In this document: positions 1 through 5,374 of the stretch, piece by piece
Layout of the letters: every line of letters starts with the position of its first letter
Numbering within the stretch: position 1 is the first letter of the stretch
Source of the DNA: Xanthobacteraceae bacterium
GTDB taxonomy: Bacteria > Pseudomonadota > Alphaproteobacteria > Rhizobiales > Xanthobacteraceae
Direction of reading: 5' to 3'
Assembly: GCA_025929595.1 (NCBI GenBank)
Contig: JAICQA010000127.1
Span: forward strand, 1 to 7,552
DNA length: 7,552 nt
The notes under the pieces: generated by a model
What the model saw: the letters and a program-made list of their open reading frames with translations, nothing else
Database searches by the model: none
Told to the model about the DNA's origin: nothing
Translations under genes and position numbers: made by a program

Positions 1-490
1 CAAGGTTCTTGCCGAATTTCGTATTGATGCCGGTCTTGCCGCCGACCGAAGAGTCGACCTGCGAAAGCAACGTCGTCGGAATCTGAACGAAGTCGGTGCC
101 ACGGCGCGCAACGGCGGCGGCAAAGCCGGCGAGGTCGCCCACGACGCCGCCGCCCAGCGCAATGACAAGGTCGCCGCGCTCGATTTTCGCGGCGAGGACC
201 GCGTCGACAACGCGTTCCAGCGTCTCAAATTTTTTCGAGCTTTCGCCCGCGGGCACGACACAGGACTCGTGACGAATCCGTGCGCCGCCGAGCGATCGCT
301 CAAGCGTCGCGAGATGCAGGCTCGCCACCGTCTCATCGGTGACGATCGCGACCGAGGCGCCTGAACGAAGGGCGGCAATGCGGGCGCCAGCGGACTCAAG
401 CAGGTTGCGGCCGATCACGATGTCATAGCTGCGCTCATCGAGCGCAACCTTGACGGTTGTGGACGCGGAAATCTTGTCGGTGACGTTCAT
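1..490 (-). CDS. aroB: 3-dehydroquinate synthase, N-terminal part (cut by left edge)
   Basis: AroB converts DAHP (3-deoxy-D-arabino-heptulosonate 7-phosphate) to 3-dehydroquinate, the second step of the shikimate pathway, in the cytosol, using NAD+ and a divalent metal. Translating the minus strand from the ATG at 488-490 gives 163 complete residues before the window ends. The NAD-binding motif GGGVVGDLAGF lies at residues 113-123 and the active-site stretch DSSVGGKTGIN at 146-156, followed by K161-N162; D146, K152, K161 and N162 fit the family's substrate-contacting positions. The metal ligands (later Glu and His residues) lie outside the window, so completeness of the enzyme cannot be judged. 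The ATG sits inside the aroK stop region as ATGA, a 4-base overlap, so translation is probably coupled to aroK and both genes share one transcript. Identity is essentially certain. Confidence 0.97.
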   Translation of the reverse strand, partial: MNVTDKISASTTVKVALDERSYDIVIGRNLLESAGARIAALRSGASVAIVTDETVASLHLATLERSLGGARIRHESCVVPAGESSKKFETLERVVDAVLAAKIERGDLVIALGGGVVGDLAGFAAAVARRGTDFVQIPTTLLSQVDSSVGGKTGINTKFGKNL

Positions 491-1083
491 GAGCGCGCCT
501 CGGTGGAAGCAAGGACGCGCTCGAGCTGTTCGACAATCGTATCAACGACGGTCTCGTGAGGTCCTTCGCGTGAGGTGACGACGATATGCGCCTGCGCGTA
601 GAGCGGTTCGCGGGCCGCGAGCAACTGCTTGAGCGTCGATTCCGGATCCTTGCCCTTCAGCAAAGGGCGATCCGTCTTGCGCCGGACGCGGCGCATGAGC
701 ACCGGAATTTCCGCCTTCAGCCAGATGGCAATCGACCTTTCGGCGATCAGTCGGCGTGTGCCGTCGTTGATCAGCGCGCCGCCGCCGGTCGCGATCACCG
801 AAGGGCCTTCGTCGAGGAGGCGCGCGATCACGCGCGCTTCGAGCGCGCGGACTTCCGCTTCGCCGTGTGCCGTGAAAATCTCCGCGACGGTCATGCCGCC
901 GGCGGCCTCTTCAATCTTGGCATCGGCATCGACAAAGATAAGGCCGAGTCGCGGCGCGAGGCGGCGGCCAATCGAACTTTTGCCGGAGCCAGGCATTCCC
1001 ACGAGCGCTATGGTGCGTTGGCCGAGGCGCGCACGCAGTTCCTCAGCCACGCCCTGCGGCACCTGCTCTGCGGCTTTGTTCAT
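487..1083 (-). CDS. aroK: Shikimate kinase (198 aa)
   Basis: Phosphorylates shikimate at the 3-hydroxyl with ATP, the fifth step of the shikimate pathway, in the cytosol. The Walker A loop GMPGSGKSS covers residues 29-37. The shikimate-binding set is present: D52 and D54 in VDAD, R79 in EAEVRALE, and the GGG at 100-102. The lid is RRKTDRPLL (134-142) with the RPLL arginine R139, and the adenine-side motif is REPLY (158-162). I chose the ATG at 1081-1083. The frame stays open to a TTG at 1141-1143 that would add 20 residues, but those look like translated leader and shikimate kinases do not need them. About 20 residues precede the core fold, slightly more than in the shortest homologues and common in alphaproteobacteria. 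Its stop overlaps the aroB start by 4 bases. It is transcribed away from the DUF1697 gene, so its promoter should lie in 1084-1220. Confidence 0.96.
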   Translation of the reverse strand: MNKAAEQVPQGVAEELRARLGQRTIALVGMPGSGKSSIGRRLAPRLGLIFVDADAKIEEAAGGMTVAEIFTAHGEAEVRALEARVIARLLDEGPSVIATGGGALINDGTRRLIAERSIAIWLKAEIPVLMRRVRRKTDRPLLKGKDPESTLKQLLAAREPLYAQAHIVVTSREGPHETVVDTIVEQLERVLASTEARS

Positions 1084-1220
1084 CGCTTTCCGGCGGTCGT
1101 CCTGGATCGCGGCGGACCCTACAGCATCCGGGAGGGTGGGCAATGCCGGGGCTCGGGAACGGTGAATGAGGGGCGAATCCGCGCCATACTGCGCCGGTCA
1201 AATGAGCGGAGTCGCAGGTC
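1084..1220. promoter_or_regulatory. Divergent intergenic region, probable back-to-back promoters
   Basis: This is the only spacer between the divergent aroK (minus) and DUF1697 (plus) genes, so promoters for both are expected here. On the minus strand a TTGACC hexamer (plus-strand positions 1196-1201) resembles a sigma-70 -35 box, but nothing close to TATAAT follows at 16-18 bases. On the plus strand CATACT (1185-1190) is a 4/6 match to a -10 box with only a poor -35 upstream. A GGAG at 1208-1211, nine bases before the DUF1697 ATG, is a good ribosome binding site. The region is inferred from gene layout; the individual boxes are weak. Confidence 0.4.
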
Positions 1221-1733
1221 ATGGCCGTGTTTGTCGCGCTGCTGCGTGCCGTCAATGTCGGCGGGACGGGCAAGCTGCCAATGACCGATTTGAAGAAGCT
1301 TTGTGGGGATGCGGGCTGCACGGATGTGCGGACCTATATCGCGAGCGGCAATGTCGTGTTGCGAAGCACGTTGACGGAATCGCGGCTGAAATCGGTGCTT
1401 GAGAAAAAGCTCCATGCGTATGCCGGCAAGCAGGTGGGGGTAATGGTTCGCACGGCCGCCGAGATGAAGAGCATCGTCAGGCAAAATCCGTTTCCGAAGG
1501 GCGCCCCGAACCGGGTTGTTGCAATCTTCCTCGACAAGCCGCCGTCGCGCGACGCGATTGCGAGCGTAAGCGGCCGGAAGGACGAAGAGCTGGGCCTCGG
1601 CAAACGTGAAATCTATGTTCATTACGGCGACGGCATGGGGACGTCGAAGCTCAGGATCGCGGCCGCAAAGGATGGCACGGCGCGCAATATGAACACCGTC
1701 TCGAAGCTCGCGGCGATGGCGGAGGAACTTTGA
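1221..1733 (+). CDS. DUF1697 family protein (170 aa)
   Basis: The function is not known; the family is small, cytosolic and widespread in bacteria. Recognition rests on the N-terminal LLRAVNVGG (residues 7-15), the YIASGNVVL segment (39-47) and the C-terminal RNMNTVSKL (155-163), which match the family's LLRGINVGG, YIxSGNVVF and RNWNTVxKL landmarks as I remember them. The length of 170 residues is close to the usual size, so the gene looks intact. There is no signal peptide or membrane segment and no recognisable catalytic motif. The ATG at 1221 has GGAG at 1208-1211, which supports this start. It is alone between aroK and the xerD pair, with a 72-base gap downstream. Some stretches (around 1285-1310 and 1430-1470) use AAG, TTG, TGT and GGG codons more freely than the neighbours, which may hint at later insertion into the locus, but this was judged by eye. 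Confidence 0.9.
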   Translation: MAVFVALLRAVNVGGTGKLPMTDLKKLCGDAGCTDVRTYIASGNVVLRSTLTESRLKSVLEKKLHAYAGKQVGVMVRTAAEMKSIVRQNPFPKGAPNRVVAIFLDKPPSRDAIASVSGRKDEELGLGKREIYVHYGDGMGTSKLRIAAAKDGTARNMNTVSKLAAMAEEL

Positions 1734-1805
1734 AACGCTTGCCATTCGGCGCTGTGCGGTCCATCGAAGCACGGGAAGCGGGACCCGAATCGCGTTGAGC
1801 GCGCC

Positions 1806-1949
1806 ATGCCAAGCCTGATCCGGTTTTTCGCCGTCGTCGCCATCCTCGCCGGACTCGTTTATGCGGGCCTGTGGTCGCTCGCCAATCTGGTGCAGCCGCA
1901 GCCGCGCGACATGAGCGTCACCATTCCGCAGGACAGGATCGGGAAGTGA
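1806..1949 (+). CDS. Small single-span membrane protein (47 aa) coupled to xerD
   Basis: The ATG at 1806-1808 opens a 47-codon frame ending at TGA 1947-1949. The product begins MPSLIRFFAVV and has one hydrophobic span at about residues 4-27 with no charge inside it after R6. A short polar tail follows (PQPRDMSV, then IPQDRIGK). No function is known to me. I recall similar proteins of about 47 residues immediately upstream of xerD in other Rhizobiales, which supports a real gene. The stop overlaps the GTG start of xerD as GTGA, typical of translational coupling. The Shine-Dalgarno is weak (GAG at 1797-1799). The tail is proline-rich with mixed charge, so topology cannot be set confidently. It starts 72 bases after the DUF1697 stop; I see no strong promoter in that gap. 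It could instead act mainly as a leader cistron for xerD. Confidence 0.75.
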   Translation: MPSLIRFFAVVAILAGLVYAGLWSLANLVQPQPRDMSVTIPQDRIGK

Positions 1950-2896
1950 GCGGCGCGCGGCCCAGGCGAAAGCAGGCAAGCGACGAGGTCGAACTCTTTC
2001 TCGATATGATGGCGACCGAGCGCGGCGCGAGCGGCAATACGCTCGATGCCTATCGCCGCGATCTCGAAGACTATTCAAACTTTCTCACGGGCAAAAAGCG
2101 TGACGTCGATGCAGCGACGACCGCGGACATCCGCGCCTATCTCGCGGCGCTCGCCCGGCGCGAACTCGCCTCCTCGTCGGTGGCGCGTCGATTGTCGGCT
2201 GTGCGGCAGTTGCACCGCTTTCTCTACGCCGAGGGCAAGCGCAAGGACGATCCCGCCGCTGTGCTCGAAGGTCCGCGGCGCGGGCGGCCGTTGCCGAAAA
2301 TCCTGACGATCGATCAGGTGAGCAAGCTGCTCGCGACGGCCCAGGACGCCGTGCGAAAAGATTCAAAGCCCGCGGAGAAATTGCGCGCGGCGCGGCTCCT
2401 GTGCCTGCTTGAAGTTTTGTACGCGACGGGCTTGCGCGTCTCGGAATTGATCGCATTGCCGGCAACGGCGGCGCGCGCGGAAGGCGACACCATCATCGTG
2501 CGCGGCAAGGGCGGTAAGGAACGACTGGTCCCGCTCGGCGACGCCGCGCGCCGCGCGATGCAGGACTATCGCAAGCTCACCGCCGAGGCAGGCACGAAGA
2601 CCTCGCGCTGGCTCTTTCCCGCCTTCAGCGACAGCGGACATGTGACGCGCCAGCATGTGGCGCGCGAACTGAAGGGTCTCGCGATCGCCGCCGGCATTGA
2701 GCCGCGCAAAATGAGCCCGCATGTGCTGCGGCACGCCTTCGCGAGCCATCTGCTCGCCAACGGCGCGGACCTCAGGATCGTGCAGGCGTTGCTCGGCCAC
2801 GCCGACGTGTCGACCACGCAGATTTATACGCATGTGCTGGATGAGCGCCTGAAGAGCATGGTGCGCGACCTGCACCCATTGGCGGACGACAGCTAA
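1946..2896 (+). CDS. xerD: Site-specific tyrosine recombinase XerD (316 aa)
   Basis: With XerC it resolves chromosome dimers by strand exchange at the dif site, normally activated by FtsK at the septum. The N-terminal SAM-like core-binding domain covers about residues 12-100 (landmark NTLDAYRRDL, 31-40), and the catalytic domain about 115-310. All six catalytic positions are seen: R164 (TGLRVSEL), K188 (RGKGGKER), H259 and R262 (SPHVLRHAF), H285 (LLGHADVS) and nucleophile Y294 (QIYTHV). The length of 316 is normal for XerD. I took the GTG at 1946-1948; the frame is open further upstream to a GTG at 1871, but that stretch is the coding region of the small membrane protein in another frame and would add 25 atypical residues. 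A purine-rich GGGAAG directly precedes the GTG, and coupling to the upstream cistron is likely. It could be another Xer paralogue, but the sequence style and genomic position favour XerD. No dif-like site was found here. Confidence 0.94.
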   Translation: MSGARPRRKQASDEVELFLDMMATERGASGNTLDAYRRDLEDYSNFLTGKKRDVDAATTADIRAYLAALARRELASSSVARRLSAVRQLHRFLYAEGKRKDDPAAVLEGPRRGRPLPKILTIDQVSKLLATAQDAVRKDSKPAEKLRAARLLCLLEVLYATGLRVSELIALPATAARAEGDTIIVRGKGGKERLVPLGDAARRAMQDYRKLTAEAGTKTSRWLFPAFSDSGHVTRQHVARELKGLAIAAGIEPRKMSPHVLRHAFASHLLANGADLRIVQALLGHADVSTTQIYTHVLDERLKSMVRDLHPLADDS

Positions 2897-2982
2897 GTCG
2901 TGCCATTCTGGGCTTCTTGACTTGACGGGGGGCGGCGGGCAGCTTCGCGCGCCCGCGGGAAACCGCAAATAACCTAGTACCG
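2897..2982 (+). promoter_or_regulatory. xerD-accA spacer, possible accA promoter and leader hairpin
   Basis: These 86 bases contain two overlapping -35-like hexamers, TTGACT (2917-2922) and TTGACG (2922-2927), in the accA direction, but no good -10 follows at the right distance because the next stretch is nearly all G and C. A perfect 4-bp GC stem closed by a GAAA tetraloop (GCGG-GAAA-CCGC, 2955-2966) lies 16 bases before the accA ATG. No clear Shine-Dalgarno is visible just upstream of that ATG. A promoter is plausible; read-through from xerD is equally possible. Confidence 0.3.
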
Positions 2983-3936
2983 ATGCGCACTTATCTCGAT
3001 TTTGAAAAACCGGTGGCGGAGCTGGAGGCGAAGCTCGAAGAGCTGCGCGCGCTCTCGACCAGCGACGACGGCGTTTCGATCGGCGACGAGGTTGGGCGTC
3101 TCGAGGCCAAGGCGGCGCAGGCCTTGCAGGACCTCTATTCGAATCTGTCGCCCTGGCAGAAGACGCAGGTCGCGCGCCACCCGCAGCGGCCGCATTTCTC
3201 GGATTACGTCGCGCAACTCATCACCGACTTCACGCCGCTCGCGGGCGACCGCAAGTTCGGCGAGGACGAAGCACTGATCGGCGGCTTCGGTCGGTTTAAG
3301 GGCGAGAGCATTTGTGTCATCGGCCACGAGAAGGGCTCAACGACCGAAGCGCGCATCCGCCACAATTTCGGCATGGCGCGGCCGGAGGGCTATCGCAAAG
3401 CCGTGCGTCTGATGGAACTCGCCGACCGCTTCGGCATCCCGGTGCTGTCGCTCGTCGACACGGCCGGCGCCTATCCCGGCATCGATGCCGAGGCACGCGG
3501 ACAGGCGGAAGCGATCGCGCGCTCGACGGAAGCCTGTCTCAATCTTGGCGTGCCGAATGTGGCGGTCATCATCGGTGAGGGCGGCTCGGGGGGCGCGATT
3601 GCGATCGCGACCGCGAACCACGTCGTGATGCTGGAGCACGCGATCTACAGCGTGATCTCGCCGGAGGGTGCGGCCTCGATCCTGTGGCGCGACACGACCA
3701 AGGCGCAGGAAGCCGCGACCAATATGAAGATCACCGCGCAGGATCTGGAGCGGCTCGGAGTTGTGGACAAGATCGTGCCGGAACCCGCGGGCGGCGGCCA
3801 CCGGCATACGGAATCGACCATCCAAGCCGTTGGAAACGCGGTGGCTGAAGGTTTTGAGGCGCTGCGGGAGCTGAACCCGGACGAAATCCGGACCCGGCGG
3901 CAACAAAAATTCCTCGCAATTGGCCGCAATCTTTAA
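2983..3936 (+). CDS. accA: Acetyl-CoA carboxylase carboxyltransferase subunit alpha (317 aa)
   Basis: Forms with AccD the alpha2-beta2 carboxyltransferase that moves the carboxyl group from carboxybiotin on AccB to acetyl-CoA, giving malonyl-CoA, the committed step of fatty-acid synthesis, in the cytosol. The N-terminal helical part opens MRTYLDFEKPVAELEAKL and the crotonase-like core follows. Seen landmarks are GHEKGSTT (114-121), the NFGMARPEGYRKA stretch (128-140), VDTAGAYPG (158-166) and the glycine-rich oxyanion-hole motif GEGGSGGA (198-205), then SVISPEGAASILW (223-235). The length of 317 is the family norm and there are no frame breaks. As usual outside some gamma- and other proteobacteria, accD is not adjacent. 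The ATG at 2983 matches the conserved N-terminus although its ribosome binding site is poor. Identity is secure. Confidence 0.97.
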   Translation: MRTYLDFEKPVAELEAKLEELRALSTSDDGVSIGDEVGRLEAKAAQALQDLYSNLSPWQKTQVARHPQRPHFSDYVAQLITDFTPLAGDRKFGEDEALIGGFGRFKGESICVIGHEKGSTTEARIRHNFGMARPEGYRKAVRLMELADRFGIPVLSLVDTAGAYPGIDAEARGQAEAIARSTEACLNLGVPNVAVIIGEGGSGGAIAIATANHVVMLEHAIYSVISPEGAASILWRDTTKAQEAATNMKITAQDLERLGVVDKIVPEPAGGGHRHTESTIQAVGNAVAEGFEALRELNPDEIRTRRQQKFLAIGRNL

Positions 3937-3972
3937 ACCTTAACCGGGGTTGGGGCGGGACTGGTCCTCAAA

Positions 3973-3989
3973 TCCTTGTAATATAAGGA
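3973..3989 (+). promoter_or_regulatory. TAATAT-centred imperfect palindrome upstream of the YafK-like gene
   Basis: TCCTTGTAATATAAGGA has 5-base arms (TCCTT / AAGGA) around a 7-base centre containing TAATAT (3979-3984), a 5/6 match to the -10 consensus. It is one of the few AT-rich patches in the window and lies 55-65 bases before the ATG at 4045. A matching -35 is not obvious; CGGGAC at 3956-3961 has the right 17-base spacing but matches poorly. The arms could be an operator overlapping a promoter. Reading it as an accA terminator is less likely because the stem is weak and no U-run follows. Confidence 0.35.
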
Positions 3990-4044
3990 CATCGTAGGCC
4001 GTGCTGCTTGCGGTAACGAGTCGTCAAGGGTAACGGTTTAGCCA

Positions 4045-5295
4045 ATGAGCGTGGCCCAAAGGTCCGGTTTCAGGGGTATCGCGTTGAACCGTCGTATCGT
4101 CAGTCCTGTCCGTGGCGCGGCCATGGTCGCTGCCTGCTCGCTCTTTTTGGCCGGATGCATCGGCGAAGGCGGAGTCGCGAGCCCGACCTTCGGCCCCAAG
4201 CATTTGCAGCCCGTCACGTCCTCGACCATGGCGTTGATTGCCCAGAAGGGCATGGATTTCGACTCCCCCATTCTGCTGCGCATCTTCAAGGAAGAGTCGG
4301 AGCTTGAGATCTGGAAACAGGCGCGCGACGGCAAATATGCGCTCCTGAAGACCTACCCGATCTGCAAATGGTCCGGCGAGCTTGGCCCGAAAATCAAGCA
4401 GGGCGACCGGCAGGCGCCCGAGGGCTTCTATTTCATCACACCCGAGCTGATGAACCCGCGCTCCAGCTATCACCTCGCGTTCAATCTCGGTTATCCGAAC
4501 GAATTCGACCGCGCGCATGGGCGCACGGGTGCACACCTCATGGTGCACGGCGATTGCTCATCGGCAGGCTGCTACGCGATGACCGACGAGCAGGTGCAGG
4601 AAATCTACGCGCTGTCGCGCGACTCGTTCAACGGCGGGCAACTCGGCTTCCAGGTGCAGGCGTTTCCGTTCCGCATGAACGCCAAGAACATGGCGCGTCA
4701 CCGCAAGAATCCGAATTTGGCGTTCTGGCGGATGCTGAAGGAAGGCTACGATCATTTCGAGCTCACCAAGCTCGCGCCGAAAGTGGATGTCTGCGAGAAG
4801 CGCTACGTCTTCAACGCACATCTGCTCGACCCGTCGCAGCCATTCGACGCCACGGGCAAGTGCCCCGAGTACGAAATTCCGGAATCGCTCGCGGTCGCGG
4901 CGCGAGAGAAGCGTAATTCGGACGATAGCAGCGCAAAGATTCTCTCAAATCTCGTGCCGGCTGCGCCGGTCACGACGGGTCATGACGGCGGCACGCACCA
5001 GTCCTTCGCCGCCGGTGTCCCGCCGCAGGGCGCCACCGCGCGCTCCGTGGCGACGAGCCGCCAGCCGAGCGGCACCGAAGTTGTAACGGGTTCGACCGCA
5101 CGCAATGTGCCGGCGCCGCAGGGCCGTCCCGAACAGGAGCCCGCGGTGGCGGCTTCGCTCGGCAGCGCTTCGCGCCGTGCACCTGCGCCGCGTCGGGAGC
5201 AGGAGCCCGAGGCCGTTCAACAGCCCGCGCCGCCCGCTGCCTTGCCGGGCGCCACACCGATCCGCCCAACCGGCGGCGGCTTCTCCTTCCGCTAA
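4045..5295 (+). CDS. YafK-type L,D-transpeptidase-domain lipoprotein (416 aa)
   Basis: A predicted envelope lipoprotein with a YkuD-fold domain related to E. coli YafK (LdtF/DpaA). Basic residues R16, R17 and R23 precede a hydrophobic stretch, then the lipobox LAGC with Cys at 38; the next residues (I-G-E) carry no Asp at +2, compatible with outer-membrane sorting. The catalytic region is VHGDCSSAGCYAMTD, with H168 and nucleophile C176. The domain spans about 60-240, and EGFYFITPELMNP (126-138) and LGYPNEFD (148-155) are typical of the YafK branch. Other cysteines (C107, C171, C250, C273) could form disulfides. From about residue 290 the protein is rich in Ala, Pro, Gln and Ser, probably disordered, with EQEP repeated. 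Members either cross-link peptidoglycan or, like E. coli DpaA, release protein from it; the sequence does not decide which. An AAGGG at 4026-4030 is a rather distant ribosome binding site. The next ATG, at residue 27, would destroy the signal peptide. Confidence 0.88.
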   Translation: MSVAQRSGFRGIALNRRIVSPVRGAAMVAACSLFLAGCIGEGGVASPTFGPKHLQPVTSSTMALIAQKGMDFDSPILLRIFKEESELEIWKQARDGKYALLKTYPICKWSGELGPKIKQGDRQAPEGFYFITPELMNPRSSYHLAFNLGYPNEFDRAHGRTGAHLMVHGDCSSAGCYAMTDEQVQEIYALSRDSFNGGQLGFQVQAFPFRMNAKNMARHRKNPNLAFWRMLKEGYDHFELTKLAPKVDVCEKRYVFNAHLLDPSQPFDATGKCPEYEIPESLAVAAREKRNSDDSSAKILSNLVPAAPVTTGHDGGTHQSFAAGVPPQGATARSVATSRQPSGTEVVTGSTARNVPAPQGRPEQEPAVAASLGSASRRAPAPRREQEPEAVQQPAPPAALPGATPIRPTGGGFSFR

Positions 5296-5305
5296 GTTAA
5301 ACGTC

Positions 5306-5374
5306 GTCCCGACCAAGCGAGCGCATCTTCGCGCGAGCGCGAGCCGGGACCGTCAGAAGCTTAGCAGAACGGTC
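5306..5374. terminator. Inverted repeats between convergent genes, possible bidirectional terminator
   Basis: The 77 bases between the stop of the YafK-like gene and the stop of secA contain two 6-bp perfect inverted repeats. GTCCCG (5306-5311) pairs with CGGGAC (5345-5350), and GACCGT (5348-5353) pairs with ACGGTC (5369-5374), the latter reaching into the secA stop codon. The two share bases 5348-5350, so they exclude each other. Neither has a clear T-run on either strand, except a TTT (antisense of 5298-5300) after the first one in the secA direction. Convergent position supports a termination role; the stems are short, so confidence is low. Confidence 0.3.

Noticed and set aside
1084..1143. 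TTG start adding 20 residues to aroK
   Set aside because: A better ATG at 1083 gives a normal N-terminus, and the extra residues lack family conservation that I can recognise.
586..1284. Long plus-strand open frames (586-1284 and 629-1165) opposite aroK
   Set aside because: They are antisense to a certain shikimate kinase gene and their products are Arg/Ala/Ser-rich with no domain, typical of GC-rich shadow frames.
1119..2078. 319-codon minus-strand frame opposite DUF1697, the small gene and the xerD start
   Set aside because: The product is rich in Arg, His and Pro with no motif, and the opposite strand holds recognisable genes.
2363..2968. 201-codon minus-strand frame opposite xerD
   Set aside because: It is antisense to the XerD catalytic domain; the composition is that of a shadow frame.
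4368..4916. 182-codon plus-strand frame inside the YafK-like gene
   Set aside because: It is a +1-type shadow of the transpeptidase domain, Arg-rich, with no own ribosome binding site.
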